From: Akkermansiaceae bacterium UBA3385 | Lineage (GTDB): Bacteria; Verrucomicrobiota; Verrucomicrobiia; Verrucomicrobiales; Akkermansiaceae | Assembly: GCA_002358905.1 (NCBI GenBank) | Contig: DEPT01000010.1 | Coordinates: 1 to 64,000 of the forward strand | Direction of reading: 5' to 3' | Length of the DNA: 64,000 nt | In this document: positions 17,108 through 25,209 of the stretch, piece after piece | How the letters are laid out: each line of letters begins with the position of its first letter | Numbering within the stretch: position 1 is the first letter of the stretch | Notes under the pieces: model-generated | What the model was told of the DNA's origin: nothing | The model's input: the letters and a program-made list of their open reading frames with translations, nothing else | The model's database searches: none | Program-made: the position numbers and the translations under genes

Positions 17108-18463
17108 TCAGCAGGGGAAAATCTCGATGCGGCGCAGCACTTCATCGCGGCCAAGCGACTGCATGACCACATCGATGCCGGGGCCGGCGTGGCAGCCGGT
17201 AAGGGCCATGCGCAGCGGGAACATCATAGCGCCCACCTTCACGCCATTGGCCTTGGCCAGCGGCTTGATGAGCTGGAAAGCGGCTTCGCCGCTCCAGTCC
17301 TCAATACCCTTGAATTCTTCTGTGAGCAGTGCGAGCATCTCGCGGGCGTTCTCCTGGAGCTTGGCCATGGATTCCTCCTCGTACTCAAGCACCTGAACCC
17401 ACTTCACCCAGGCGGGAGTCTCGCTGAGCAGCTGCACCTTGGTCTGCACAGAGGGCAGCACTTCGCGCAGCTGGGGCGTATCCTCCAGACCGGCCTTGGT
17501 GCAGAAGGGTATGGCAAGCTCCACGAACTTCTCCGGAGCCAGCCGCATGATGTGCTGCTGGTTCATCCACTTGCACTTGGTGATGTCGAACTTGGCGGCA
17601 GCGCGGTTCACATTCTCCAGGGAGAAGAGGTTGATGAGCTCGTCCTTGGTGAACACCTCGTCATCGCTCTTGGGACTCCAGCCGAGCAGAGCGATGAAGT
17701 TCACCACGGCATCGGGCAGGAAGCCTTCCTCCGGGTAATTGCCGAGCTGGGCGCCTACGTCACGCTTGCTCATCTTGGAACCATCGGGGTTCTGAATCAG
17801 CGGAATGTGGGCATACACCGGCGGCTCCACGCCGAAAGCATCGAAAAGCTGCAGGTGCTTGAAAGTGTTCATGATGTGGTCCTCACCGCGGATCACGTGG
17901 GTAATCTTCATCTCGATGTCGTCCACCACGTTCACCAGGTGGAAGATGTAGGAACCGTCCGTACGCTTCACCACCATGTCCGGATTGATGTCCACGTTGT
18001 TGTAGTCCACAGAGATATCGCCGCACACCATATCGTGCAGGGTCATCACGCCTTCGCGCTTGAAACGGAAACGCCACACGGTACCCTCGCTGGTACCGGG
18101 GATTTCATCGCCGTTCTTGTCGCGCTTGTTGGGGGCGGGGCATTCATACACACGTCCCATGTCCACGAGCTTCTGGAAATAGCGGTCGTAGATATCCTTG
18201 CGCTGGCTCTGGAAGTAGGGTGCAAACTCGCCGCCCTTGCCTTCGCCTTCATCCCAGTCCAACCCCAGCCAGCTCATGCCGGTGAAGATAGCCTTCATGG
18301 CGTCTTCCACGTGGCGTTCCTGGTCGGTGTCTTCAATGCGCAGCACGAAAGTGCCACCCATCTTGCGGGTGAAAAGGTAATTGAACAGAGCGGTACGAGC
18401 ACCACCGATGTGCAGATATCCGGTGGGCGACGGAGCAAAGCGTGTGCGTACGTGCGTTGACAT
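17108..18463 (-). CDS. gltX: Glutamyl-tRNA synthetase
   Basis: Charges tRNA with glutamate (class I synthetase). I start it at MSTHVRTRFAPSPTG (ATG 18463, 451 aa); the frame extends 20 codons further but the promoter ends at 18470. The class I motifs are present: a HIGH-type FAPSPTGYLHIGGARTAL near residue 10 and KMSKRD (DGSKMSKRDVGA) near residue 230. The helical anticodon-binding domain fills the C-terminal half. It heads the operon with queA and the DUF805 gene, and the promoter sits six bases from the ATG. The discriminating versus non-discriminating type cannot be read from sequence alone. Confidence 0.96.
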   Translation of the reverse strand: MSTHVRTRFAPSPTGYLHIGGARTALFNYLFTRKMGGTFVLRIEDTDQERHVEDAMKAIFTGMSWLGLDWDEGEGKGGEFAPYFQSQRKDIYDRYFQKLVDMGRVYECPAPNKRDKNGDEIPGTSEGTVWRFRFKREGVMTLHDMVCGDISVDYNNVDINPDMVVKRTDGSYIFHLVNVVDDIEMKITHVIRGEDHIMNTFKHLQLFDAFGVEPPVYAHIPLIQNPDGSKMSKRDVGAQLGNYPEEGFLPDAVVNFIALLGWSPKSDDEVFTKDELINLFSLENVNRAAAKFDITKCKWMNQQHIMRLAPEKFVELAIPFCTKAGLEDTPQLREVLPSVQTKVQLLSETPAWVKWVQVLEYEEESMAKLQENAREMLALLTEEFKGIEDWSGEAAFQLIKPLAKANGVKVGAMMFPLRMALTGCHAGPGIDVVMQSLGRDEVLRRIEIFPC

Positions 18464-18469
18464 GCGCGC

Positions 18470-18498
18470 CTTATACACCCAATTTCTCGAATTTTCAA
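18470..18498 (-). promoter_or_regulatory. gltX promoter, leaderless type
   Basis: Read on the minus strand: TTGAAA (18498-18493), a 17-base spacer and TATAAG (18475-18470), then six bases to the ATG at 18463. Confidence 0.7.
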
Positions 18499-18535
18499 GC
18501 CCAATCGACCACAATGACGGCAATATGGTAGAGAA

Positions 18536-19015
18536 TCATGTCCCAAGAAGCTCCTGCAGCAGCTTCATGATACGCTCGGCATCCTCTTTGCGATGAATCT
18601 GCGGCAGACGAATAAGCCCCTGTGGCGTGCGGATAGCCGGGATGAATACCTGGATGGTGTGGCGAGAGCTGAGGAAGGCTCCACGAATTTCGGTACGTGT
18701 GTTACAGGTAACGGAAAGCTGGTTACGCGGAATACTGAATCGGCGCCAGCAGATACAGAGAACTGACTTTTCAATGACGAGGGTATCTCCCTCCATACGC
18801 AAGGAGCATCTGCCGAGGATAGGAAGCAGACTGGTCAGGAAGATAGCGGCGAACCAGACGATAACCTGAGCTCCCAGGAAGATGGCTGTTGCTATTTCCC
18901 ATTGGCAGGAGATGCTGAGCCAGAACAGGCTGATACTGATGATGAAGACTACAACTACTGCCAGGCGCACAGCGACAGGCACACCACTCTCGTATCGGAG
19001 CCGCACAGGATTCAT
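18536..19015 (-). CDS. Membrane protein with PH-like C-terminal domain
   Basis: A 159-residue protein with two hydrophobic spans (about residues 17-38 and 45-66) and a soluble, strand-rich C-terminal half (CSLRMEGDTLVIEKS, RRFSIPRNQLSVT). This resembles bacterial PH-like (bPH) membrane proteins, a tentative reading. The start overlaps the end of the upstream gene by four bases (ATGA). It is the last gene of the rrf2-GH110 operon. Function unknown. Confidence 0.65.
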   Translation of the reverse strand: MNPVRLRYESGVPVAVRLAVVVVFIISISLFWLSISCQWEIATAIFLGAQVIVWFAAIFLTSLLPILGRCSLRMEGDTLVIEKSVLCICWRRFSIPRNQLSVTCNTRTEIRGAFLSSRHTIQVFIPAIRTPQGLIRLPQIHRKEDAERIMKLLQELLGT

Positions 19016-19413
19016 CGCAGCAGAAAAAGGGCGGGTATCAAACCGAGGAGATAGGCAATGCAGAGGATGTAATCCCAGTTCCGGCTGGAGTAGGCATAGG
19101 CCATGCCGAGCGGTGGCAGAACGAGAAACGACAGCGGCAGAGGTAGCCAGGAGTAGCTCTCATGTCCGCAGATACTGCCCCATGCCACAGCCAGGGGGAA
19201 CCAGAGGGCCGCTCCAGCGAGCAGCGAGAGCAGGGATGACCTGCGCCCGAAGCCAAAAAGCATCAGCAGTGTGTATGCTGTGGCGAAGTACGGGAAGGAA
19301 TATTGGAGCAGTATGATGCCTTCGGCATTACAGGATTCGCCGGGATTGGCGTTCAAAAGAACATAGCCAATCCCGGCGCAGATGATGAGGTTGATGGCGA
19401 TGAAGTATCGCAT
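19012..19413 (-). CDS. Multi-span membrane protein, unknown
   Basis: A 133-residue protein that is mostly hydrophobic, with four likely membrane spans and few charged residues until the final Arg. No family motif is recognised. It starts immediately after the GH110 gene (the GH110 stop codon ends at 19414) and its own stop overlaps the next start. The packing argues that all four genes of this operon are expressed together. Function unknown. Confidence 0.65.
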   Translation of the reverse strand: MRYFIAINLIICAGIGYVLLNANPGESCNAEGIILLQYSFPYFATAYTLLMLFGFGRRSSLLSLLAGAALWFPLAVAWGSICGHESYSWLPLPLSFLVLPPLGMAYAYSSRNWDYILCIAYLLGLIPALFLLR

Positions 19414-21147
19414 TTACTTGATTTTCTGCAGCTTCATGGTTCCGCAGGCGTCTTTCAGCAGGTAAGGACGCCCGTCGGACTGGGCAGGATAAATATCGCG
19501 ATACAGCACTTTGTTTCCTGTAAAGGTTACATCCTCGGCCGAGATGGCTGAGAGCAGGGGCACCCGGTGGGTGATGAACTGGTTGCCCTTGATACGTACA
19601 TTGCGGTGGTAGCGCAGCTTCTGCTCTCCGGGTTTGCGCACCTCGGGGCAGATGGCGATAATCGCATCAGTGAACTGATAAAGCCCGGTGAGACCGTGCC
19701 GGAACACATTATCCTTGATGAGAACATCCTGGCAAGCGCCGCTTTCATACCACCCCTGGGCATCACCCGCCAGCAGAATGGCGGAGCCGTGGGTGTGGTC
19801 GAAGTGGTTGCCGATGACGCGAACAGGTTTCGGCGTGGTGAAGAGAGCCCCGCGAGCGCGGTTGTGGCGTACGGTGTTGTGACTGAAATCCACGCTGGGG
19901 TGCCAGTCAGCGTTTTCAATGGCATCGCCTACACCGATGCCGGCAGGAATATCCTCAGTTAGCGTCACACGCACATGTCGCGGGTCGATGACCTCCACTT
20001 TCTCCACCTTGCGGAGCTGCGGATTGAGCTCTAGTGTGGGGCCGTGGATGAACTGCAGCTGCTCGCCGGGTTTCATGACCTCGAAGCCATAGGCCTGGCC
20101 GTGCATGTAGCGTGCGATGAAAGTGCGGGGAGATTCCACCTCCGTAATGCCGAGACAGGTGGCGTGCACATTGATGGCATCGTCCATCATGGCTTCGTAG
20201 GTCGCGCCCTGCACGCTGATGTGACCACGGCAGTTAGAGAAGTGGGTGGCGTCTGCCGCCGTGGTGTGCATACGGCCTTTGGCGCGGATGCAGCCACCGC
20301 CGCGGATGGTTATGTTCTCGCTACGCTGGGCAACGAGGGCCATACCCTGGCTGTCATGGAATACCACGTTCTTCAGTGTGGTGTTCTTGGCGCGGTAAAG
20401 CAGCATGCCGGGATGCGGGCGGTAGTAGCTGCGCAACACGAGCGTCTGGCCCACAGCGAGCCCCTTCCTGCTGGCGTCCTCTGCGAAGCGCACGCGATTG
20501 CCGGGCAGCTGCTCGGCTGCGGCACCCCAGCCCATGTCTCCGGATTTGCCGGTGGGCACCATGCGTCCATCGGGCATGAAGGCAAGTATGCACTGAATCT
20601 GCTCCTTGCGGCCGTTGTTGGTGAGCAGGAACTTGCCGCCCTCTACCGTGTAGCGGCTGGCAGGACTGAGCTTAAGCGTGGTCTTGCCATCCTTGATTTC
20701 CACGATGCGGCCCTCGGAAGAGAATGGTTCTGCTGCATCAATGCTGATGTTCCTGATGGTGATTCCTTCGCAATCCATCAGTACAAAAGGCAGCATTTTG
20801 CCGTGGAAAATGAATTGCGTTTTCTTGCCGCGCAGTTCCACGTTCTTGAGATTGACCAGCGGGACACCCACGGGGTGCACATCCTGCTGGTCGTGATTCG
20901 AAATGAAAAGCTGCATGGGCAGGGCGCTTTCCGCATGGAAATGGTATTCGCCCGGAGCAAAGTTAATGCGGCTTACCCCTTGGGTGCGGGCCGCCTGGAT
21001 GAGCTTCAACATGGCGGCTCCGTTATCCTTGCCTCCAGGGACTACTCCGTAGTCAACGGCATTAATTTCGGTCGCCATAACACAAGACGCCGCCATTGAG
21101 CAGACAATAGCGGGCGTCACAAAAAGGGAGTGTATTGTGGTATTCAT
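19414..21147 (-). CDS. Secreted GH110-like alpha-1,3-galactosidase (parallel beta-helix)
   Basis: A 577-residue exported protein with a signal peptide (SMAASCVMATEI near residues 17-28). Its opening reads like GH110 exo-alpha-1,3-galactosidases: VDYGVVPGGKDNG, then FAPGEYHFHAESA, FISNHDQQDVHPVGVPL, FIFHGKMLPFVLMDC and ITIRNISIDAAEPF. The rest is a right-handed parallel beta-helix with repeated short strands and many N-x-F/I-x-H turns. GH110 enzymes release terminal alpha-1,3-galactose, including from blood group B and linear alpha-Gal epitopes, and occur in mucin-degrading gut bacteria. The catalytic acids were not assigned. It lies two bases after rrf2, in the same operon. Other beta-helix glycosidases or lyases are the alternative. 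Confidence 0.82.
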   Translation of the reverse strand: MNTTIHSLFVTPAIVCSMAASCVMATEINAVDYGVVPGGKDNGAAMLKLIQAARTQGVSRINFAPGEYHFHAESALPMQLFISNHDQQDVHPVGVPLVNLKNVELRGKKTQFIFHGKMLPFVLMDCEGITIRNISIDAAEPFSSEGRIVEIKDGKTTLKLSPASRYTVEGGKFLLTNNGRKEQIQCILAFMPDGRMVPTGKSGDMGWGAAAEQLPGNRVRFAEDASRKGLAVGQTLVLRSYYRPHPGMLLYRAKNTTLKNVVFHDSQGMALVAQRSENITIRGGGCIRAKGRMHTTAADATHFSNCRGHISVQGATYEAMMDDAINVHATCLGITEVESPRTFIARYMHGQAYGFEVMKPGEQLQFIHGPTLELNPQLRKVEKVEVIDPRHVRVTLTEDIPAGIGVGDAIENADWHPSVDFSHNTVRHNRARGALFTTPKPVRVIGNHFDHTHGSAILLAGDAQGWYESGACQDVLIKDNVFRHGLTGLYQFTDAIIAICPEVRKPGEQKLRYHRNVRIKGNQFITHRVPLLSAISAEDVTFTGNKVLYRDIYPAQSDGRPYLLKDACGTMKLQKIK

Positions 21148-21149
21148 CG

Positions 21150-21572
21150 TTAAACACAGGTGGAACCTTGGTCAATAAGGGTCTGGAGCGATATTCCGGA
21201 CAAGTAATCCTCTATGACCTTGTGCAGCCCTTCCCACACCGGAATGGTGAGACAGGTCTGGCGAATGGGACAGTCATTCTCATCCATAGCAAGGCAATGT
21301 ACGGGAGCAAGACCGCCTTCTGCAGTACTCAGTATCTCGTAGAGAGTGTACTGGAATGGTTCTCTTGTCAGACAGTAACCGCCTGACTTTCCGCGAATAC
21401 TCTGCACCAGATTATCACGCAGGAGCAGGGTCATGATACTTTCCATGTATTTTGGGGTAATACTCTGGCGCTCCGATATCTCACGAAGAGCAACGGGACT
21501 TTCTTCCATGTGCTGAGCCAGATCCAGCATAATGCGTAGGGCGTATCGGCCCTTTGTAGAGATTCTCATCAT
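21150..21572 (-). CDS. Rrf2-family transcription regulator, IscR-like cysteines
   Basis: A 140-residue regulator (or 139 if the second ATG at 21569 is used). The N-terminus MRISTKGRYALRIMLDLA is the Rrf2 winged-helix domain, with recognition region ITPKYMESIMTLLL. Three cysteines (93, 101 and 107: VHCLAMDENDCPIRQTC) are arranged like the iron-sulfur ligands of IscR, though with an 8-residue rather than 6-residue first interval. A redox, iron or nitric oxide sensor is likely. It heads an operon with GH110 two bases downstream. Its promoter overlaps TTGACTAA, similar to one half of an IscR site, so autoregulation is plausible. Confidence 0.9.
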   Translation of the reverse strand: MMRISTKGRYALRIMLDLAQHMEESPVALREISERQSITPKYMESIMTLLLRDNLVQSIRGKSGGYCLTREPFQYTLYEILSTAEGGLAPVHCLAMDENDCPIRQTCLTIPVWEGLHKVIEDYLSGISLQTLIDQGSTCV

Positions 21573-21584
21573 AGGCGTGAGCCT

Positions 21585-21614
21585 ATTCTATTATAACCAT
21601 ATAACGTTAGTCAA
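21585..21614 (-). promoter_or_regulatory. rrf2-GH110 operon promoter and possible Rrf2 operator
   Basis: Read on the minus strand: TTGACT (21614-21609), an 18-base spacer and TAGAAT (21590-21585), then 12 bases to the ATG at 21572. The -35 region forms TTGACTAACGTTA, which resembles half of an IscR type 1 site; the other half is poor. Confidence 0.55.
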
Positions 21615-21654
21615 GATAAAAGATACTTTTTTAATAGGAGTTATATTGATTAAC

Positions 21655-21694
21655 TCGCAAAAATAAGGGGGCATAACCTGAGTTATGGCCCCCT
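21655..21694 (-). terminator. dnaA terminator
   Basis: Arms 21666-21677 and 21682-21694 pair (one bulged base) around a 4-base loop. On the minus strand the stem is followed by a T-rich tail TTATTTTTG. It lies 33 bases after the dnaA stop. Confidence 0.8.
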
Positions 21695-21726
21695 CTTATA
21701 TATAATAAAGTGTAAAGAGCGGTATA

Positions 21727-23127
21727 TTAAGCAAATGCTTCAGCAAACTGTTCAACCATATTGCGCAGGGGGGCATCTGTTTCCAACTTGGATTCCACGT
21801 TGCGCAATGCATGCAGAACAGTGGAGTGGTCGCGACCGAAAGCTGCACCGATATCCTGAAGAGAGCAGGAGGTATGGCGGCGCGCTAGGAACATGGCCAC
21901 CTGGCGCGGATGTGCAAGGGAGGCGAGTCGGCGACGGCTGTCGAGGTCTTCAACACGAATACCGAACTCATTGGCGACTCTCTGCTTGATATCAGCAATG
22001 GAGATACCGGTGCTGGCCTGCTGAGTCATCATATCTGCAAGGTTGGTACGCAGAGATGCGATGGTAGGACAGCAGTTGCTGAACGATGCGATAGCACTTG
22101 TTCGTACTAAAGCCCCTTCAAGAGCGCGAACCGACTGAGTGATGTTGCGAGCCAGGAATTCGATGACTTCGTTGCTCAGCAGATTTGTTTTCCAACGCAG
22201 CATCTTCTGGCGGAGGATGGCCATGCGCATTTCATAGCAGGGAGCCGTGAGCTGAACGGTCATACCCTGGGAAAAGCGGGTTATCAGACGGTCATCCATC
22301 TTAGTGATGCGGGAGGCAGGGCAATCTGCAGAAAGCACAATTTGTTTGCCGCTTTCGAAAAGCGCATTGAATGTGTGGAAGAATTCTTCCTGCGTTTTGT
22401 CGGCGCGAGCCATGAATTGCACATCGTCAATCAGCAATACGTCCACTTTGCGGTACTTTTTGCGGAATGTTTCCAGCGCGTCTCCACGCTTGCGAATTGC
22501 CTCAATATAGGAATTGGTGAATTGCTCACTTGTCACATACAGCACTCGGATATCTTCGTTGCGAGCCTTCAGGGCATTTCCAATGGCATGCATAAGATGC
22601 GTTTTACCCATACCTGAATCGCCGTAGATAAAGAGCGGGTTGAAAATGCGCTCTGGTGAGTTGACAAGTGCCTGGGCTGCTGTGTAGGCAAGCTGATTGT
22701 TGGAGCCAACGACATAATTCTCGAACGTGTAATCGGCGTTCAGGTATGTCTGCATCTTCTTTGCGCTGTTGCGCTGATTGTTGCGTCGGGCTGGTGTCGC
22801 CGGAGTGTAGGCCTTGGTCTCTTCCTGTACCGGCACGATGGTCTCAGGGCATACCTCTGCCTGGCTGCCGGCTTCTATATATTCCAATTCACGATTGCCC
22901 TTGACGACACGGGACACTGCACTGGCAATGCTATCGATATAGTTCATTTCCAGCCAGTAAAAGAGCATATCTGCCGGATACTCGATGATAAGCTTTGTAC
23001 CCGTATCCTTAATCAGGCGAAGCTTGGAAACAAAATCGCTGGCATATCCACCCGCCTGACCCTGGGTTCGCATATCATCCAGGATCTGCGTCCACAAAGT
23101 CTCATACTCCTGTTGCGTTTTTTCCAT
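21727..23127 (-). CDS. dnaA: Chromosomal replication initiator DnaA
   Basis: DnaA binds oriC and opens it with ATP. I start it at MEKTQQEYETLWTQILD (ATG 23127, 466 aa), which matches the usual domain I opening; the frame extends 24 codons up. Domain I covers about residues 1-80 and a low-complexity linker follows. The AAA+ domain shows Walker A GDSGMGKTHLMHAIGN, Walker B VLLIDDVQF and sensor segment STRITRFSQG-like RLITRFSQGM. The C-terminal DNA-binding domain carries the FGRDHSTVLHA signature. It is a single gene with its own terminator, and dnaN is not adjacent. No consensus DnaA boxes were found beside it, so an origin here is not supported. Confidence 0.97.
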   Translation of the reverse strand: MEKTQQEYETLWTQILDDMRTQGQAGGYASDFVSKLRLIKDTGTKLIIEYPADMLFYWLEMNYIDSIASAVSRVVKGNRELEYIEAGSQAEVCPETIVPVQEETKAYTPATPARRNNQRNSAKKMQTYLNADYTFENYVVGSNNQLAYTAAQALVNSPERIFNPLFIYGDSGMGKTHLMHAIGNALKARNEDIRVLYVTSEQFTNSYIEAIRKRGDALETFRKKYRKVDVLLIDDVQFMARADKTQEEFFHTFNALFESGKQIVLSADCPASRITKMDDRLITRFSQGMTVQLTAPCYEMRMAILRQKMLRWKTNLLSNEVIEFLARNITQSVRALEGALVRTSAIASFSNCCPTIASLRTNLADMMTQQASTGISIADIKQRVANEFGIRVEDLDSRRRLASLAHPRQVAMFLARRHTSCSLQDIGAAFGRDHSTVLHALRNVESKLETDAPLRNMVEQFAEAFA

Positions 23128-23502
23128 CCTTTTTGTTTCCGTCTGGTTTCGTAGGTTTCTTCGTTGTTGCATCCCCCCTCTGTGGGGTGCGGGGTGCAAT
23201 ATGCCACGACATTCAGTTCAGAAAAAGTTTTTTTTCCGCATGCACAACTTCATTCCACCCGCAAAGCGGTGTTCCATGCGGGTTCCACAGGGAAATTTTT
23301 TTTTGTCTGCAGAGGGAGAAAATATTTAATTTTTCCTGATATTTTTGCGCCGACCATGTTCAGCTGCATCTGCGCTTGTAGAACGAGGTGACTAAAATTC
23401 GCAATAAACACAACACGAAAGATTTGTATTTATTAAAATATCTCCGGGAGTTTAGTAAACCTGCACCGGAATCAGGTTTACTAACGTCTATATTCAAGGC
23501 TT
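23128..23502. other. Gene-free region between dnaA and thiL
   Basis: This 375-base region holds the dnaA leader and the thiL 3' flank. It contains an imperfect hairpin with TGCA ends and C4/G4 stems (23168-23198), two long T tracts (near 23228 and 23297) and a perfect 12-bp inverted repeat (23452-23484). It is A+T-rich around 23290-23450. TGTGNA-type partial DnaA motifs occur, but no full TTATNCACA box was seen. Confidence 0.6.
23452..23484. repeat. Perfect 12-bp inverted repeat downstream of thiL
   Basis: TTAGTAAACCTG (23452-23463) and its exact complement CAGGTTTACTAA (23473-23484) flank a 9-base spacer. It lies 19 bases past the thiL stop. On the minus strand no T run follows, so it is at best an atypical terminator, or else a protein-binding or mRNA-stabilising hairpin. 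Confidence 0.7.
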
Positions 23503-24387
23503 TTAGGATGAAAAATGCTGCCATCCGTTACCGAGTTTGGAGACCTGATTACAGGTCAAACGACCGATGTTATGCAATGTGCTTGCAAATGGGGAGTTTG
23601 CGAGTTTGCAAGCCTGCATAGGCGGCAGTGCGAGCAGTAATTCGTAGTCCTCACCGTGTGAAACAGCATCTGCGACAGAAAAACCAGGTCTGCAGGGAAG
23701 TGATTCTTCATCGATTACAAAACCGCACCCCGAAGCTGCAGCCAGACGGGGTAAATCGGTGCCAAGACCGTCGGAAAGGTCCATCATGGCAGAAGGGCGG
23801 ATACCGGCCTTCAGAAGCCCTCTGGCGAGCTCGACGCGTGGTTCGAAGTCAAGATGCCATTCCGTGGGGAAAGAGCCGCCCAGGACGCCTGAAACGAAAA
23901 GCTGGTCACCAGGGGAACCACCGGACCGCAGGATTGCCTGCCCACGTTCAACCTTTCCGGTCAGAGCCACATTGATGACTAAGCCGTCATAAGGCAGTCC
24001 GGACGTTTCTCCACCGGCCAGAGAAATGCCGAATTGAGTAGCGAGAGTATGAAGTCCGCGGTAAATGCCTTCCAGCAATTCGACAGAGCGGGAGTGATGA
24101 CACAGGACGGTAATCAGCGCGTGTTCAGGAATTCCGCCCATGGCCGCAATATCAGACACCGCACGGGCAAGCGCTTTGCGTCCGATTCGCTCCGGCATTG
24201 TATCCGGAGTGAAGTGAAGATTTTCCACCACTACATCTGTTTTCAGCAGAGTATCCCATTCCTCATTACGGGAAACAACAGCACAATCATCACCAGGCCC
24301 CACAAGGAGAGTCTCATTGACGGTCCGTTGCTCCAGAATACGCTGAAGTATGGCATTTTCCCCTAACTGTGATAAACGGGTAGTCAT
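23503..24387 (-). CDS. thiL: Thiamine-monophosphate kinase
   Basis: ThiL phosphorylates thiamine monophosphate to the diphosphate cofactor. The 294-residue product opens with LSQLGENAILQRIL. It has VGPGDDCAVV (metal-binding Asp pair), KTDVVVENLHF, RKALARAVSDIAAMGG, LAGGETSG and SDGLGTDLPRLA, all PurM-like family blocks. HGEDYELLLAL near the C-terminus is also typical. It is the last gene of the seven-gene operon starting with the GTPase at 32954, eight bases after the CPBP protease gene. Two short inverted repeats (23542-23557 and 23581-23613) lie inside its 3' end. Confidence 0.94.
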   Translation of the reverse strand: MTTRLSQLGENAILQRILEQRTVNETLLVGPGDDCAVVSRNEEWDTLLKTDVVVENLHFTPDTMPERIGRKALARAVSDIAAMGGIPEHALITVLCHHSRSVELLEGIYRGLHTLATQFGISLAGGETSGLPYDGLVINVALTGKVERGQAILRSGGSPGDQLFVSGVLGGSFPTEWHLDFEPRVELARGLLKAGIRPSAMMDLSDGLGTDLPRLAAASGCGFVIDEESLPCRPGFSVADAVSHGEDYELLLALPPMQACKLANSPFASTLHNIGRLTCNQVSKLGNGWQHFSS

Positions 24388-24395
24388 AAGCTGTT

Positions 24396-25199
24396 TTACA
24401 TGGAAAGGATGACAAGGCAGCTTAATCCGTTAAACAACATGTGCAGAATGATGGGATAAGCAAGGGAACGTGATTTTTCGTACAGATAGCACTGAACCAG
24501 AGCAAAAAGCAAGAGCGGAACGAATTGTGCCAAGGAAGCATGAACAGCACTGAAAAGAATGGATGACGCTATCGCTGCCGCCCATGGACAGCTTTTCTGC
24601 TTCAGAATGTTGTAAACAAGCCCTCTGAAACAGCATTCTTCTGTGATGGGAGCAACGATGACCGCCATGAAAGCCATGACGGCTTTAACCTCCGGTGAGC
24701 CTTTTGAGAGTGTCTGAACAACGTCCTGGTGTTCCGGACAGCCGGTGAGTTCCACTATGTAACGGGTAATACCCAGCATTTCCATGAGTTGTGCCGGCAC
24801 AGTGACTGCCAGCAGAGCTACAAACAGCCACTTGAATTTTCTGACAAAAGGCACGGGTGGCATTTGTCTTCCTGGCTGCAACAAGTATATGATGACCAAG
24901 GGTAGATAAAGCGCCGTCTGTATGACTCCGCTGTAAATGAGCTCCATGGCATCAAGCCCGCTGGCGTTATCGCTTGCTCCCGCCATGCAGGATTGCACAG
25001 AGCCCACACCAAAGAGTATAATGAAGAAAGCTGTGTAGAATTGAGAATACAAATCCGGGAATTGACTGCCCGGAAATAAAGGCACTGGTGGTAAAGTTCC
25101 CGCTTTCCGCTGGATGATGCTACCGGCTACTGCAAGGGCAAAGCAGAATGTGATGCTGCCGATAATCAGAGTAACAGTCAGTTGAATATGTAATGGCAT
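24396..25199 (-). CDS. CPBP-family intramembrane metalloprotease
   Basis: A multi-span membrane protein of the CPBP (CAAX protease/bacteriocin-processing, ABI) family. I start it at MPLHIQLTVTLIIGS (ATG 25199, 267 aa), because the longer frame would overlap the upstream gene by 128 bases. The family motifs are visible: the EExxxR type motif in TEECCFRGLVYN and the FxxxH type motif in FSAVHASLAQF, with a final HMLFN. These residues bind the catalytic metal in Rce1-like proteases. Bacterial members work in bacteriocin self-immunity or protein processing; the substrate here is unknown. It lies 10 bases after the phosphopantetheinyl transferase gene. Confidence 0.85.
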   Translation of the reverse strand: MPLHIQLTVTLIIGSITFCFALAVAGSIIQRKAGTLPPVPLFPGSQFPDLYSQFYTAFFIILFGVGSVQSCMAGASDNASGLDAMELIYSGVIQTALYLPLVIIYLLQPGRQMPPVPFVRKFKWLFVALLAVTVPAQLMEMLGITRYIVELTGCPEHQDVVQTLSKGSPEVKAVMAFMAVIVAPITEECCFRGLVYNILKQKSCPWAAAIASSILFSAVHASLAQFVPLLLFALVQCYLYEKSRSLAYPIILHMLFNGLSCLVILSM

Positions 25200-25209
25200 A
25201 TATGTTGAA

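Noticed and set aside
16245..17396. Long antisense frame (383 codons) opposite queA and gltX
   Set aside because: It mirrors strong queA/gltX coding on the other strand, shows no motif, and starts and stops inside those genes.
17102..18460. Long antisense frame (452 codons) opposite gltX
   Set aside because: Shadow of gltX; His/Leu/Gly-rich nonsense sequence without domains.
20044..21099. Antisense frame opposite GH110
   Set aside because: No motif and no promoter; the GH110 strand has signal peptide and family blocks.
23128..23502. Chromosome origin beside dnaA
   Set aside because: A+T-rich stretches are present but I found no full TTATNCACA boxes, and dnaN is not adjacent. GC-skew and box search over the whole genome would be needed.
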